From assembly GCA_028641055.1 (NCBI GenBank), contig CM054062.1, positions 143,780,144 to 143,844,143 of the forward strand: 64,000 nucleotides of DNA. Direction: 5' to 3'. This DNA comes from Alopecurus myosuroides (lineage: Eukaryota; Streptophyta; Magnoliopsida; Poales; Poaceae). Within the stretch, counting starts at the first letter, position 1; each line of letters starts with the position of its first letter. The position numbers and the translations under genes are program-made. A model generated the notes under the pieces. It saw only the letters and a list, made by a program, of their open reading frames with translations, did not search any database and was not told where the DNA came from. Shown here piece after piece: positions 11,301 to 25,200 of the stretch.

Positions 11301-11828
11301 CTTTATGGGCTTATAGATCTGCTTATAAAATCCTATGGGTATGTCTTCTTATAAAATGATTTATGGAGAAGCTTGTCACTTTCCTTTAGAATTAGAACAC
11401 AAAGCTTATTGGGCAGTGAGAGAACTAAATAGATATTTTAAACTTGCCGGTAAGAAAAGAATGCTTGACTTGAGTTATTTAGATGAGTGGAGAAGTGAAT
11501 CCTATGGAAATGCTAGTCTCTATAAAGAGAAAGTAAAAGATGGCATGACAGGAGAATTCTTAAAAGAGAGTTTCATGTTGGTGAGAAAGTTCTATTGTAT
11601 AGGCCTCGTCTCAGATTTTTTGCAGGAAAATTACTCTCGAGATGGGAAGGACCTTTTGTTATTGATTCCCTCAAAGATAACACTACACAAGTGGTGAATG
11701 GTAAAAGACTTAAACATTATATTTCCAAAGATTCTTATGATGAAGATGATGATACTATTCAAGTGGTGACTCCGGAGGAGTTCATTAAAGAGAAGATTCC
11801 AGAAACCGCAGAGTCTATTTTCGAATAG
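8350..11828 (+). pseudogene. pol: Athila pol: protease, RT, RNase H, integrase (many frameshifts and stops)
   Basis: Fragments in several frames give the full order. Protease-like region at about 8380-8720. RT at 9026-9700 (CVPKKGGM, YRMCIDFRKVNK, NYPLPFIDQMLERM, FLDGYSGF, YRRMPFGLCNAPATFQRC, catalytic FMDD near 9650). RNase H at about 10060-10450 (HYASKTLDDAHKNY, HTDHAAVKYL). Integrase zinc finger at about 10700-10870 (HGSAYGGHHAGDRT ... CDECQ). Integrase core at 10930-11260 (GPFPPSNDYTHTL, TDGGSHF, SGQVEL) and its C-terminal part to 11828 (GKLLSRWEGPFVI). The FMDD box and the ATFQRCM...EVFMDDFSV context are Athila-like. The first catalytic Asp (usual WGIDFMGPF) reads as Glu. Clearly inactive. 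Confidence 0.9.
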
Positions 11829-12065
11829 GTAACACTTTTGGTAAGAAAAAGTTCGTGTTTTATCTTCCAACTTATATTTTGGTTGTTTATGGAAAATAGG
11901 AAAAATAATGAGACGAAAAAGGGTAGGAGTCGGTGCCCGAGGGCACCACACCACCTGGTGGCGCGGGCCCACCCCTAGCCGCGCCACCACATGGTGTGGA
12001 CGCCTCAGAGCCCGTATCCGACCCGTTTTCGCCCTACACCTTCCTTTTGTTACGTAAATTTTTGC

Positions 12066-12072
12066 TATATAA
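12066..12072 (+). promoter_or_regulatory. TATA-like box between Athila integrase and the coiled-coil ORF
   Basis: TATATAA lies about 95 bp upstream of an ATG at 12167 and just downstream of the palindrome at 11946-11999. It is a plausible internal promoter; position and motif only. Confidence 0.3.
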
Positions 12073-12166
12073 TCCCCCGGATCCCCGAGGTCCGTATATC
12101 GTTTTCTTGTCGTGTTTTCATTTTGATATGTTTCTGTCAGGATCTGTTTTTATTTTTAGAAGCACC

Positions 12167-12517
12167 ATGGTTTCCGCCAACAACAACAAGGGGGAGGAGC
12201 CCATGGAAGATGATCTCCAAGGTCCCAAGCGCAAGAACATGGACTAGGGAGTCAAGATGGAAGAAAAGAGGATGTCATCGAGTAACGCTGTGTGTGCTTT
12301 TTCTCATAATATGTAGGGACCAAGACCGTCAGTTTTAGGCCCCAGCCCCATCTCTGGAGTAGAGAAAGCTATTCGAGTCGCAGATGAGTTCTATGATCGA
12401 TATCGATCTCTAAGGAAGAAGGTAGAGATACTTCAAGAGGAGAACGAAAGACTTTGCGAGATGCTGGAGCGTTTCCGTATGTTAATGAAGGATTCACCAC
12501 CACCACCGAAGAAGTAA
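12167..12517 (+). pseudogene. Athila post-pol coiled-coil ORF, probably spliced, broken by a stop
   Basis: A first piece begins at ATG 12167 (MVSANNNKGEEPMEDD, then a KRKN basic patch) and meets a TAG at 12245. A second piece, after an acceptor-like ATATGTAG ending at 12316, runs 12317-12517 for 66 residues. It contains VADEFYDRYRSLRKKVEILQ and the heptad-like ENERLCEMLERF, so a short coiled coil, then DSPPPPKK and stop. It sits where plant Athila elements carry an extra ORF between integrase and 3' LTR. The function of this ORF is unknown. Donor site and phase of the join are uncertain. Confidence 0.45.
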
Positions 12518-13373
12518 TTCGTCATTGGTATTGGCATCCCCTTGGCTTGTTCCAAGCTTGGGGGAGTGTCGCGGTATCACACCTTTATCTCTCACCTTTT
12601 TACTTTTTAGTAGAGTCATATCATGAGTAGAGAAGTTATCATATATGGAAGTATCTCTCCTTTAGCCGGTTATCGATGTATCCCTTGGTGTGAGTTGCCG
12701 TTATGGAATATTAATGAGAAGTTTTATCATTTACTTTCTATGCACTTTATTTTTGTTTGCAAATTCTTTTATATGGTTGATCTTGTTATTAGTATTGGTA
12801 CTAATATGGGAGCATCAAGTTAATCTGTTTGGTTTTGGCAAACTTAGCATTGGTCAGTAGCAACAATACTTTGAGGCTTAAGTGGAAAAGAGGGAGATGC
12901 ATGTAGATATATTGTTCCATGATCTTTCTTTCTTGTTGGCTTAGAAGCTTAGTATTTTCAAGTTAAGATCGTTCGTACTTTCAAGGAAGATTGCATGCTT
13001 GTTGCTATCACATGCATATTTGCTTGTTTTCCCTCAACTCTTATGCTTGCTACCCAGACTTGCTAGCAAAAGCCTGTACCGAGAGGGAATGCTTCTCGTG
13101 CATCCAAACCTTGAGCTAAAAACTATGCCATTTGTGTCCACCATACATACCTACATGTGGTATTTAACAGCCACTCCAAGTAAATTTCTCATGTGCTACC
13201 TTTAAAACCTTTAAAATTATACCTATTTTGTGTCCCTGTTTTACCTCATGAGGACGTAGATAGACGGTCTTTATTCTACTTGTTGATTGGACTTTACACA
13301 CCTGGACTAGCGGCACATCCACTTATCCAACTGCTAGAAGAGCTGGCAACGGGTGCCCAACCCCAAACTTAAT
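12518..13373 (+). other. Athila 3' internal non-coding region, first part
   Basis: AT-rich, with no sustained frame. It contains an internal purine tract CAAGCTTGGGGGAG near 12546-12565 and ends at the Helitron-like boundary. No LTR follows here. Confidence 0.5.
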
Positions 13374-13790
13374 TCTACTATATAATAGGCCCTACCGACC
13401 GTACATACGTCAGAAAAATCGTTCGTTAGCGCTCGTTAAAAAACCCAGACACAGTAAGTCGCACAATGAAAATTAGCGCCAGAAAAACCGGACCAGGAAG
13501 AAAAAAAACCCCAGCCAGAATCAGGTTCAGATCGAATCAGCCCTCCACGGTCTCTCTCGTCATGATCGTGTCAGACACGAGACCAATGCAAACTCGAGTA
13601 TCCCAGCCAGACCGTCTCAACCTCTTCTTTCCTTTTTCTCAGGCGTTAAATTTGGGGACGGTCGATTGCTTTGCTTCAGATCAATCTAAATCTAAACCTA
13701 TAATTAAAATCGAGCGTTCCAAGCTATCGTCCGCAACCACGGCGCGCAGATTAAAGCGAAATCGACGAGGTCATTGGCAAGAAGAGCGAG

Positions 13791-14009
13791 ATGATCAGTT
13801 TGGCAGCTCCGACGGTCACCCACGAGGCGGCGGCGCTGTCCCATATTGCATGTCAAGGACGATTGCATTGCATCCTGAAGGGAACCATCCTCATTAAGGT
13901 CATGGAGTACTGCAACACGCTCGCATCTTCACGGGTGGACGGGTGGCCGGCCGGCCAAAGCAAAGTTTGCGTCGTGGTTGAAGCGGGCAGCCGGCCGGGG
14001 TGGCGCTAA
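13791..14009 (+). pseudogene. Possible SKP1-like gene fragment
   Basis: The frame 13791-14009 reads MISLAAPTVTHEAAALSHIA, then a diverged stretch, then KGTILIKVMEYCNTLA. SKP1 proteins begin with a KMITL-type strand, an EAAAM..S helix and an IL.KVIEYC helix in that order, and spacing here is roughly right. There is no F-box-binding C-terminal half, and sequence agreement outside these anchors is poor. It could be chance. Position inside the Helitron-like block fits gene capture. Confidence 0.28.
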
Positions 14010-14306
14010 TTGCGACCTGGACAGGACCTTCTGCTCGACAACTGCGTGTATAACGGTAGCCGCTCGTGTGCAGTTTCTCATTATGGTCAGCAATCCGTAA
14101 TCCCGTATGGTCTTACAGCGGTGCAGAACCTCGATCGGGCAACCAAGGTATCTGGACTGCTAGCGGGGCGTGTGGTGAACTCCCTCGGCGCAGAGAGGGA
14201 GAGAGACGGGTCCCCGCATGGCGCGCGGTGAACTCCCTCGACGGCGGGCGCCCCTCGCCAAAATCCACGCGCCGCCACTTCTTGTATGTCGTCACCCCTT
14301 GCATTG
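14010..14306. other. GC-rich flank inside the Helitron-like block
   Basis: Mixed short frames on both strands, none recognised. It ends at the GGGAT target site of the giant-LTR element. Confidence 0.35.
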
Positions 14307-14311
14307 GGGAT

Positions 14312-17300
14312 TGTAACATCCCAGTGTTTGGGAGGTTATAAGGATCTAAATATAATATGTGCATTTGCAAAGCATGCATCTAAAAATACGGGAAATTTTG
14401 GCGCGAAAGTTTAAATAAACCAAAGTGACCAATGTTTCACTTGACATGATGAAATAGGTCTAGATCATCTAGTCAAGAGTACAATTGGAGTGATCTTTAT
14501 AAGAAGTATCTTAAGAAACCAAATCATCTGGTTACACAAACCATAATTGGCTGTGACCAGCACTAACTCTCACAATCTTAACCACAAGTCTTTAAGTGAC
14601 TTGGGATAATTCACTAGGTATCCAGAACTCAAAGAGGGGGGAGTATCCAAATCACATATCAGATGATCATATTTCCACCAAAGAGTAATACATCATTGAA
14701 CCATCTCATCAACAGAGATGTGATCTTCTATAAAACAACAACTCCCTAAGTTATCAATTAAATTCCACAAGTTAGAAATGCTTGATGGAATAATCTCATC
14801 AACAAATATTCTAGGTTCTGTAAAACAATAACTCTTTAAGTTATCAACCATTCACACAACATCTTTCCAAATTATTTAGTACCTGCTAAGTGAACCTTCA
14901 CAAATAAATAACAGAGGTGCAAAAGAACACAAAAGATACAAACAAGTGTTAACCCAAAACCCAAAAGTGGGAGATGAATTAATAATTGTAATAACATATT
15001 TATCGAATATGTACATATCTCCTCAACCATAAAAGAAGTATCAACAAGAAGAAATAAATCTTCTTCAACTAATAATAAACCTTGATCATTACATATGATA
15101 TTCTCAAATCTCTATATCTGCATTAAGAATCACAAAGTTAACAAAGTGATGAATATAAAGTAGATCATGACACCTGGGAGAACAAATAAAAACTTTGACA
15201 TAAGTCCTTAAACATCAATAACTTTCACATGCTCATTGTTTCAATCATGTTATACAAGTGAACATATGAAATCTCAATACCTCAATGAACCATTGGATCC
15301 ACTTCCTATTAATCCATCAGTCCATAAGCATTTCACACCTCTAGTCAAATCCAAACCATCACTGAACCACTAAATTATCTTTGCATACAACTAAGGAATA
15401 ACAAGATATAACCTCTATTAGAGGAATTGAATTGAGAACTAAGTAAATAAATCCTATATGATATAATTACATATCTTTTGGGAAATAAAACAAGAAGTAT
15501 ATGGAAGGATAATAAAAGCATGAACTAACTCTTAATCTAGATCTTGTTATGTTGTCAAGACCATTCTATCTTGCTTACCAATCTTCTGTAAGTCATTCTA
15601 CAAGTGAAGCAACCACAAGAAGAGAGGAACTATCACCAGAAGATCTTCAAGAAGATTATTTAGAGTGTTCTAGAAGTGTTACTCCAATCTACTATAAGAG
15701 TACTTGGAAAACTCTTATATATTGATATGATATTATCAACTCTCTAGAAATAGTGTGATATTCCAATGTTAGTGTTATATAGAAGTAGTTTGGTAACAAG
15801 ACTAATTACCTTGTTAACATATCACTTTTGTATACTCAAACAATTGAGTGTCATACACAAACAAACAGAAGGTTGAATAACCTAGCACATCTCAGTCTCT
15901 TGGATATGAAAAGTAATTTGGGGACAAGCCTTGCAAACTTGTCAACAGATTCTTCTTATATGCTTAAGGCTAACTGATGTAATAAACTACACCTACACTC
16001 CTTTTATCATCAACCAATAGAAATAATAACACCAAGGAAACAAGAAACCACAATATAATCATCTAAGTAAAATATTTGCTTGGAATAACTGTTTGTTCTC
16101 ACCACAAGGGTGAGATAGTTGAAGATTGAATCCAAGAGATGATAGTACTTGCAAATTGACACAAGGAGAAAACAGAAGGCTAGTGGGAACTAGAGAGAAG
16201 AACATCAAGCAACAGAAGACTACATGAAGCAACACTGCCTCAGTAAGGGAGCATAAGAATTTATCCAGTGAATCATTAGGATATAATAGAGAATCATTAA
16301 CCTCTGCCAAGCTCATCAGAGATGATGAACTTATAATAACATCTTTAATGGAAATAACTATCAAGTATGGGATAATAACAAGTCATTAGATCCACATGTC
16401 TTGATATGTGGAGGTAGACGAAAGCAAGCTTAAAATCTTGTTTTCCAAATCCTTTTCATATGAAAGACTAACAGATGATAAAAAATATTCAACCAGATAT
16501 AACCATACAAATGATTTCATGTCCTTAAACAACATGAGATAGTACCCACACTTGGAAACTGGTGGAAAACAAACAAATAAGATTCCAAAACCCCACATGT
16601 TTTCCATTTCATCAAGTACTTAAAACAGCAAACATAGAATACACATACCTCAGTAAAATGTAAACCAAACTTGCTAGGAGTTTCAATTAGGAAATAACAA
16701 AGCCTCATAAGAGAAAATAAGTTCATTACCTAATAAAAATAATTTAGTATGTCATGGGATACAATTCTCTATTAAGTGAATTCCATTTCCATACACAGAA
16801 ACAATACCAGGTAATTTTACCAAACTATTCTCTATAAGGGATTATACCTAAAATTGTCCAATTATGATACACCACCTTGGTATTCACAAGTATGGAGTGT
16901 GTACTTATATTAAATATGCTTTAGCATAGTTTTAGAGCTATTAAGTAAATTAAAAGAGGAGAAAACAACAAATTCACTTAATCTCGCACCCTAAATAAAA
17001 AATACGAATATTATTCAATTTCAACAAAACTAAACATGGCGAGGTTGCAAATTTGATGAGCTATCCAAATATATTTTTAATAAGTTTTATGTTCACAAAA
17101 AGGCCCTGAAAATATTAATTTACTATCAGTTTTGGTAACAGAGGGATCTAGTGGTAATTTATAGAAACTTCCAGGGGGTTTTCTTGGAAATGTTTATTTC
17201 CTTTCTTCTTCAACCTCATGCCAGAAGGCAGAGGAGAAGCCTCTGTGTCGATGCCTGCTCTGCCACGTCCCGCTTGGCCGCTCCTCGTCCAGGATAAGAA

Positions 17301-20300
17301 ATAGAAGGTCGCCGTGTCCCTCTTCACTTCTCTCTCCCTCCCGTGCACTCTATGTCTCTCTCTATGTAAGAAAAACAACCGAAACCCTAACCCTAAACCT
17401 CACGGCCGCATCTCTATGTAAGGGGGCTGGCCTGTTTGAGAGCTCCATTAGCTTCGCGAAGTCCTCCTCTACATCCTCGTTGAGTATCGCTTCTAGGGAT
17501 GCCCGGGAGGAGGCGAATCGGGTCATCCCTTACAACTCCGGCCGCCGGCCAATTCTGGATGCCGCCGGCAATTCCGACCTCGCCGAGCCTCCTCGTTTGC
17601 TCCACTGGAATCATGGTGAGCTTGTGATCATTACGGTGTGCTCCAATCTTTTATTCGTCACCGAATTCATCATCATCGTCGGAGACCGTACCGTGCCGCC
17701 GCCGTAGTGCTCGCCGCCGGCGACCCCTTGACCATTTGGTCATACCGCCACCACCGCTGCGTTCGTTGAGTCTTCCTTTAGCTATTGGAAGCAATGATTC
17801 GAACCAATTTGTTGCGAATCGACGGATTCGAGCACAACAGAGGAGATCCACTCCTCTGATGACGCGGGCATGATGTCATCATGACGTCATGAGCCCATTT
17901 CCTCCTGTTTTTATTTATTTTCGTATAAGAAATGTAAACTGACAGATGGACCCCACTTGTCAATTCAAATAAAAACAGAAATATAATTAAAATTGATAAT
18001 TCAATAACTTTAATTTCATAAACCAGAAAAATATAAATAATATATCATATTAATCAGAAAAATAAAATCTATTTAATTATGAAATTTTCAAATGAATTTG
18101 ATAAAGTTTAAAATTCAACATTTTCCTTAATTAATTAAATCATTTAAAATAAAGAAAAATAATAAATAATTCATAAAATCATAAAAATACAAGTTATATA
18201 CCAAAATGATCCAAATAACATATACAACTCATCTATGATGTTTTTAAGGTCATTTGACCAAGATTTCAGGTGTGCAATATTTTGTCTAGTCATTTAATTC
18301 ATTTAAAATTAATAAATTAATAATATATTCAAATATTTTCAGAAAGCATTGAATAATATACCAAATTAAAGATAAAATAATTTCCAATTCAAATATATCA
18401 AACATAAAACATTTTGTTGAACTTATAAACTTGTTACTCAAGGTATAATGGAATTTGATAATAGTCTATTATAACCATAAACAACTATCACAAGCATTAT
18501 TTTCTTTATTAAAACCTCATGTTTTCACACCTACTAAAACCTATCATCACAAGTTATTAAGCAAAGTATTGTGATGATAGAATTAGTTGTATTAGTTCCT
18601 TATTTTCAAATAAAGTTGATGACATTAGCTCTACACTTTTGAACATAAAAATAAAATGTGTCTGTTATCTATTCAATAATTATTTTCCATGTGTTATTGT
18701 CTTGTTACCTCACCAAGTAATAAAAACTTCTACTCAAACATAATAAACAAGTGTTTGTTAAATAAAAGTGAAACACATGTAAATCTAAGACAAAGTAATA
18801 ACCACATCACCACAAGTAATGAAACAATTCACCTAAAACCCGTGTGAATAAGTTATCGCATTACACATGGCTTACACTTGTAAGCTGGCGTATTTTCCAG
18901 AGTATTTCACGATGCATCTCATTACTATGCATGTATCAATTTGCCAGTGTTTTCTGTAGTCCTTACCGGGACTACTTTGCTATCTTTCAGATGTTTGGAT
19001 TTCTCTACGCGACCCTCGAACCCTGAAGACCTGGATTATTATTGTTATTTTAATCTCAGGCAAGTTCATCACTTGCTCATATCCTTTGCAGTATCTCATA
19101 AAAAACTATTTGCAAAAACCCTATCGTATTACCACCTATTCTCAAAAGAATGCATGATCCTATTTTTATAATAAGATGACTACTTGAATGACTACCCGAG
19201 TGGTAGTGTTCTATATGGTGGGCGGATGGAACCATGGTAAGATAAATAGGTCAAAGGAAGGTTCCATCTGCATGGGAACGTATTACCTAGGAATTAACAA
19301 CAACTGTCGTCAGGATTCTTGCGCCGTAAATTCGCGTTGACCATGGATCTTTTGTGGGGGGAGTAAGTCAGCCGTGATACTTTTCTCGTTCGCATGTCAA
19401 CGGACTGCCAGAGACGTACGCTGTAGGTCTTGCGGGACTACATGCACATGGGTGGGAGCCCTTACGTCCCACGGGCTCTGGGGTCTATGAGTGTCTGCCA
19501 GGGGCGCGTAGATCTCCATCGTGAGGGGTGGAATCAGGCGTTCAACCTGCTGGCAAAAATGGGTGGGCATGCGTTGTACGGAGAAGCACGATTTGGCTTG
19601 GACCAACTACCGGGCCCCACACCTGAGTGGGAGTGGACAGGATCTCGAGCCTGGTTGTGCAACATGGTCTTGGTCGTCCATGGGTAAAGTAACGCACCTC
19701 TGCAGAGTGTAAAAGGATGTGACATGTTACCCCTTGTTCCGGGAAGGAGCTGCGAACGCCGCAGGAAAGGCAACTCCATGAAAGTTCTAATCCTGTGAAG
19801 ATCTGGCGGGCATAGTTTTCAGAATTAAAAGCAACCTCTTGAAGAAAGATTTACAAAAAACTTGCATTAGCTTATGACTCTTTCGAGTCTATAGCTGTAG
19901 TTAGTGCATCAAACCACACACTATGTATCATGAACTTGCTGAGTAACGCTCGTTACTCATTCATTCCCGTTTGATCCCCTGCTTAGAGTTGAAGCCTGAG
20001 GGAAGTCGTCATCGTGAAGCCATCACTACCTCATGAATCCAGATGGGGTCATATCTTACCTAGCCAGGAAAGCATCGTCATCAACAACGCTGATGGAGGA
20101 GAAGCTATCAAGGTGTAGGTGGAGTCCATTCTCAGACTTAGTGTTTAAGCCATAGATTAGGGCTGACATCAGCCATAGTAGATTTAGTTCTAAGCTAGAG
20201 TTCTTCTCCAGCTTGGATCTTCGAATTGCTTTTTCTGATGTTTATTTGTATGAGATCTTCTTGATTTATCAAAGAGATTCTCAAGATTTTGTAATGAAGT

Positions 20301-20442
20301 TTGTATCCTATAGCTTTGCTTGGACCCGCTGTGTTTCTGTTATACCACTCTGAGAGATGTAATATTCACGGATAAGTCCTTCTGTGAGTATTATGTCACC
20401 GACTTGCGCACTACACATGCAGTGGTGTGCTGGGTCACCACA
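14312..20442 (+). repeat. 5' LTR of the giant-LTR element (6131 bp)
   Basis: Over the first ~2.2 kb I counted 16 substitutions against the 3' copy (about 0.7%). A GC-rich island (about 17150-17860) with a telo-box-like AAACCCTAA near 17381 sits in otherwise AT-rich sequence and may mark the promoter/leader. Apparent small frames are the same in both LTRs and show no coding signature. A 12-bp templated filler lies at 17411-17422. Confidence 0.93.
14703..14860 (+). repeat. Imperfect ~90-bp direct repeat within the giant LTR
   Basis: ATCTCATCAACA...AAAACAACAACTCCCTAAG at 14703 onward recurs in diverged form from 14793 (ATCTCATCAACA...AAAACAATAACTCTTTAAG). The same pair occurs in the other LTR near 22676-22833, so it predates insertion. 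Confidence 0.6.
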
Positions 20443-22284
20443 GATGGTATCAGAGAGAAGCGACCTTAGGTTTAAAACCTTTTAGGAGATCTGTAGGTTG
20501 GTAAAGACTTTAGGAAGCCATCTTATCTAAACCATATTTCCTACAACTATGATGATCATTCACTTGAGAATGATATAATCATACTTGTATAGAATATTCT
20601 TACTCAACTTGAGTAAATATACTTATCTAATTTCTTAATACCTAGGTATACATAGTTAGAAGTTTAGTAAGTATTAGTTCCATTAAGAAAAAGAATTCTG
20701 ACATAGTCAGAGATGATTAAATCAATGTGAGGATTGCCCCATTCTATAAATGAATAGGATGGAGTACAATATGGTATAGAGTACGTATAAGAATCAACAA
20801 TAAGGAATGTTTGAGAATCATGAAGAGTCATCAGACCAAGGTAACTATGGGGTATATACCATATCCTTAGTTATCAGGTACAGAGGTGAATGACAATAGT
20901 ATAGAATAGAATTAGGAGAAGACATAAGCATTGATGGAAGCTACATTACTACCCCTACGATGTGATCAACATGAGGGATCAACAGATGCCATGAGAAGTT
21001 TATCGTAATCAAGATGAAGGACTTTAGTTGCCATGGTACTTAGTCCTATATGGAACTAATTTAGACAACAACTACTCTAGGAATCATTTTGTGTTGGTTT
21101 ATTCCATTGCAGCAAGGCAAGCAATTGGAGTAACTACCTGGGCAAGGAGTGGTTGTGTAGACTAGGAATAGAAGGTACTATATACCTACTTGTAGTGTAT
21201 AGCATTTAAGAGCCTTGGGTACTTGAGATGTTTTACTCTAAGTACTTCTATTTCACAGGCTTTTGATGCATGAGTGTTATATAAATGCATTTGGGATTTA
21301 TTGGATCTTATTTGGATCTTTGATTGACTAGATTTGTCCATGAAGTTGGAACTTTATGTGCATATGCATGTGCAAACATTGAGTTCTAGCTTGATGTTAC
21401 TGGTCTAGAGGGTATAGTATTAGAATGAGAGCGGTCTGAGTAATCAGCAGATAGAAACAATCACAAAAGCTCTGAAGACCAGGAAGTCAAGAAGGCAGAA
21501 TTCAATGAAGCCACTGATGGGAATGTACCACATTCCACATTTTGTTTGGAGTTGGTGGCATACTTCATCAACACATGGATATATACCACAAGTGATGCCA
21601 AGATGATAACATGAGTACTATATCCTAGAAAGAATTACATAGAAGGTCGATAAGTTAACTTATAGAGTCACCCTTTAGAAGTCAAAACCCAAAGATGTAG
21701 AAGGACCATAGGAAGTAACCAGTGGAATATGTTGTAGTCACCTGTAGGGATGAGTTAAAACTCGAGGAAACTCGAAGATATTTTCACTAAATATATTAGT
21801 TCTTAATCAATGTACACTATGTGGTACAAGCTCCTTTGAGCAGAATTTCTCTTGAGCCCACTAGATTCAACCAAATGGAGTCCTAAACATAGTCAATATC
21901 CAGTATACCGGAAGAAGTTTATTGGTTATTCATCACCTGGTGGATAGACCAAATGTTATCCGGAAATTGGTGAGAGGTAGGAAACCATACCCATTCATCG
22001 GAGAATGAAACTTGGTATCCACTATATGGGGGAAATACCACATGTTCTTCATGAGACCATTAGGAAAGTATTGTAACAAATAGAGTTTTCATAACAACTG
22101 GCAAAGTATTAGATCATAGTGCAAAACAGTGGAAGATAAACAATCAAGACAAGAGGCTACACATGTCAAAGTCAACACAAGAAAACAGTTGTGAAGATTC
22201 AACGGTCTACATAAGTTTTCTCTACCTATCTTTACGTGAGAGAGGTTGAACTTCGGGACGAAGTTCTTGTTAAGGGGGAGATAC
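20443..22284 (+). other. Non-coding interior of the giant-LTR element
   Basis: 1842 bp from the primer site to the purine tract. No frame of notable length on either strand and no recognisable gag, protease, RT or integrase motif. It presumably keeps the cis signals for packaging and reverse transcription. Confidence 0.85.
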
Positions 22285-25200
22285 TGTAACATCCCAGTGT
22301 TTGGGAGGTTATAAGGATCTAAATATAATATGTGCATTTGCAAAGCATGCATCTAAAAATACGGGAAATTTTGGCGCGAAAGTTTAAATAAACCAAAGTG
22401 ACCAATGTTTCACTTGACATGATGAAATAGGTCTAGATCATCTAGTCAAGAGTACAATTGGAGTGATCTTTATAAGAAGTGTCTTAAGAAACCAAATCAT
22501 CTGGTTACACAAACCATAATTGGCTGTGACCAACACTAACTCTCACAATCTTAACCACAAGTCTTTAAGTGACTTGGGATAATTCACTAGGTATCCAGAA
22601 CTCAAAGAGGGGGGAGTATCCAAATCACATATCAGATGATCATATTTCCACCAAAGAGTAATACATCATTGAACCATCTCATCAACAGAGATGTGATCTT
22701 CTATAAAACAACAACTCCCTAAGTTATCAATTAAATTCCACAAGTTAGAAATGCTTGATGGAATAATCTCATCAAAAAATATTCTAGGTTCTGTAAAACA
22801 ATAACTCTTTAAGTTATCAACCATTCACACAACATCTTTCCAAATTATTTAGTACCTGCTAAGTGAACCTTCACAAATAAATAACAGAGGTGCAAAAGAA
22901 CACAAAAGATACAAACAAGTGTTAACCCAAAACCCAAAAGTGGGAGATGAATTAATAATTGTAATAACATATTTATCGAATATGTACATATCTACTCAAC
23001 CATAAAAGAAGTATCAACAAGAAGAAATAAATCTTCTTCAACTAATAATAAACCTTGATCATTACATATGATATTCTCAAATCTCTATATCTGCATTAAG
23101 AATCACAAAGTTAACAAAGTGATGAATATAAAGTAGATCATGACACCTGGGAGAACAAATAACAACTTTGACATAAGTCCTTAAACATCAATAACTTTCA
23201 CATGCTCATTGTTTCAATCATGTTATACAAGTGAACATATGAAATCTCAATACCTCAATGAACCATTGGATCCACTTCCTATTAATCCATCAGTCCATAA
23301 GCATTTCACACCTCTACTCAAATCCAAACCATCACTGAACCACTAAATTATCTTTGCATACAACTAAGGAATAACAAGATATAACCTCTATTAGAGGAAT
23401 TGAATTGATAACTAAGTAAATAAATCCTATATGATATAATTACATATCTTTTGGGAAATAAAACAAGAAGTATATGGAAGGATAATAAAAGCATGAACTA
23501 ACTCTTAATCTAGATCTTGTTATGTTGTCAAGACCATTCTATCTTGCTTACCAATCTTCTGTAAGTCATTCTACAAGTGAAGCAACCACAAGAAGAGAGG
23601 AACTATCACCAGAAGATCTTCAAGAAGATTATTTAGAGTGTTCTAGAAGTGTTACTCCAATCTACTATAAGAGTACTTGGAAAACTCTTATATATTGATA
23701 TGATATTATCAACTCTCTAGAAATAGTGTGATATTCCAATGTTAGTGTTATATAGAAGTAGTTTGGTAACAAGACTAATTACCTTGTTAACATATCACTT
23801 TTGTATACTCAAACAATTGAGTGTCATACACAAACAAACAGAAGGTTGAATAACCTAGCACATCCCAGTCTCTTGGATATGAAAAGTAATTTGGGGACAA
23901 GCCTTGCAAACTTGTCAACAGATTCTTCTTATATGCTTAAGGCTAAATGATGTAATAAACTACACCTACACTCCTTTTATCATCAACCAATAGAAATAAT
24001 AACACCAAGGAAACAAGAAACCACAATATAATCATCTAAGTAAATTCTTTGCTTGGAATAACTGTTTGTTCTCACCACAAGGGTGAGATAGTTGAAGATT
24101 GAATCCAAGAGATGATAGTACTTGCAAATTGACACAAGGAGAAAACAGAAGGCTAGTGGGAACTAGAGAGAAGAACATCAAGCAACAGAAGACTACATGA
24201 AGCAACACTGCCTCAGTAAGGGAGCATAAGAATTTATCCAGTGAATCATTAGGATATAATAGAGAATCATTAACCTCTGCCAAGATCATCAGAGATGATG
24301 AACTTATAATAACATCTTTAATGGAAATAACTATCAAGTATGGGATAATAACAAGTCATTAGATCCACATGTCTTGATATGTGGAGGTAGATGAAAGCAA
24401 GCTTAAAATCTTGTTTTCCAAATCCTTTTCATATGAAAGACTAACAGATTATAACAAATATTCAACCAGATATAACCATACAAATGATTTTATGTCCTTA
24501 AACAACATGAGATAGTACCCACACTTGGAAACTGGTGGAAAACAAACAAATAAGATTCCAAAACCCCACATGTTTTCCATTTCATCAAGTACTTAAAACA
24601 GCAAACATAGAATACACATACCTCAGTAAAATGTAAACCAAACTTGCTAGGAGTTTCAATTAGGAAATAACAAAGCCTCATAAGAGAAAATAAGTTCATT
24701 ACCTAATAAAAATAATTTAGTATGTCATGGGATACAATTCTCTATTAAGTGAATTCCATTTCCATACACAGAAACAATACCAGGTAATTTTACCAAACTA
24801 TTCTCTATAAGGGATTATACCTAAAATTGTCCAATTATGATACACCACCTTGGTATCACAAGTATGGAGTGTGTACTTATATTAAATATGCTTTAGCATA
24901 GTTTTATAGCTATTAAGTAAATTAAAAGAGGAGAAAACAACAAATTCACTTAATCTCGCACCCTAAATAAAAAATACGAATATTATTCAATTTCACCAAA
25001 ACTAAACATGGCGAGGTTGCAAATTTGATGAGCTATCCAAATATATTTTTTAATAAGTTTTATGTTCACAAAAAGGCCCTGAAAATATTAATTTACTATC
25101 AGTTTTGGTAACAGAGGGATCTAGTGGTAACTTATAGAAACTTCCAGGGGGTTTTCTTGGAAATGTTTATTTCCTTTCTTCTTCAACCTCATGCCAGAAG

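Noticed and set aside
19430..19712. Small frames conserved between 19.4-19.7 kb and 27.4-27.7 kb
   Set aside because: Conservation only reflects the ~99% identity of two LTRs; frames overlap on both strands and have no recognisable product.
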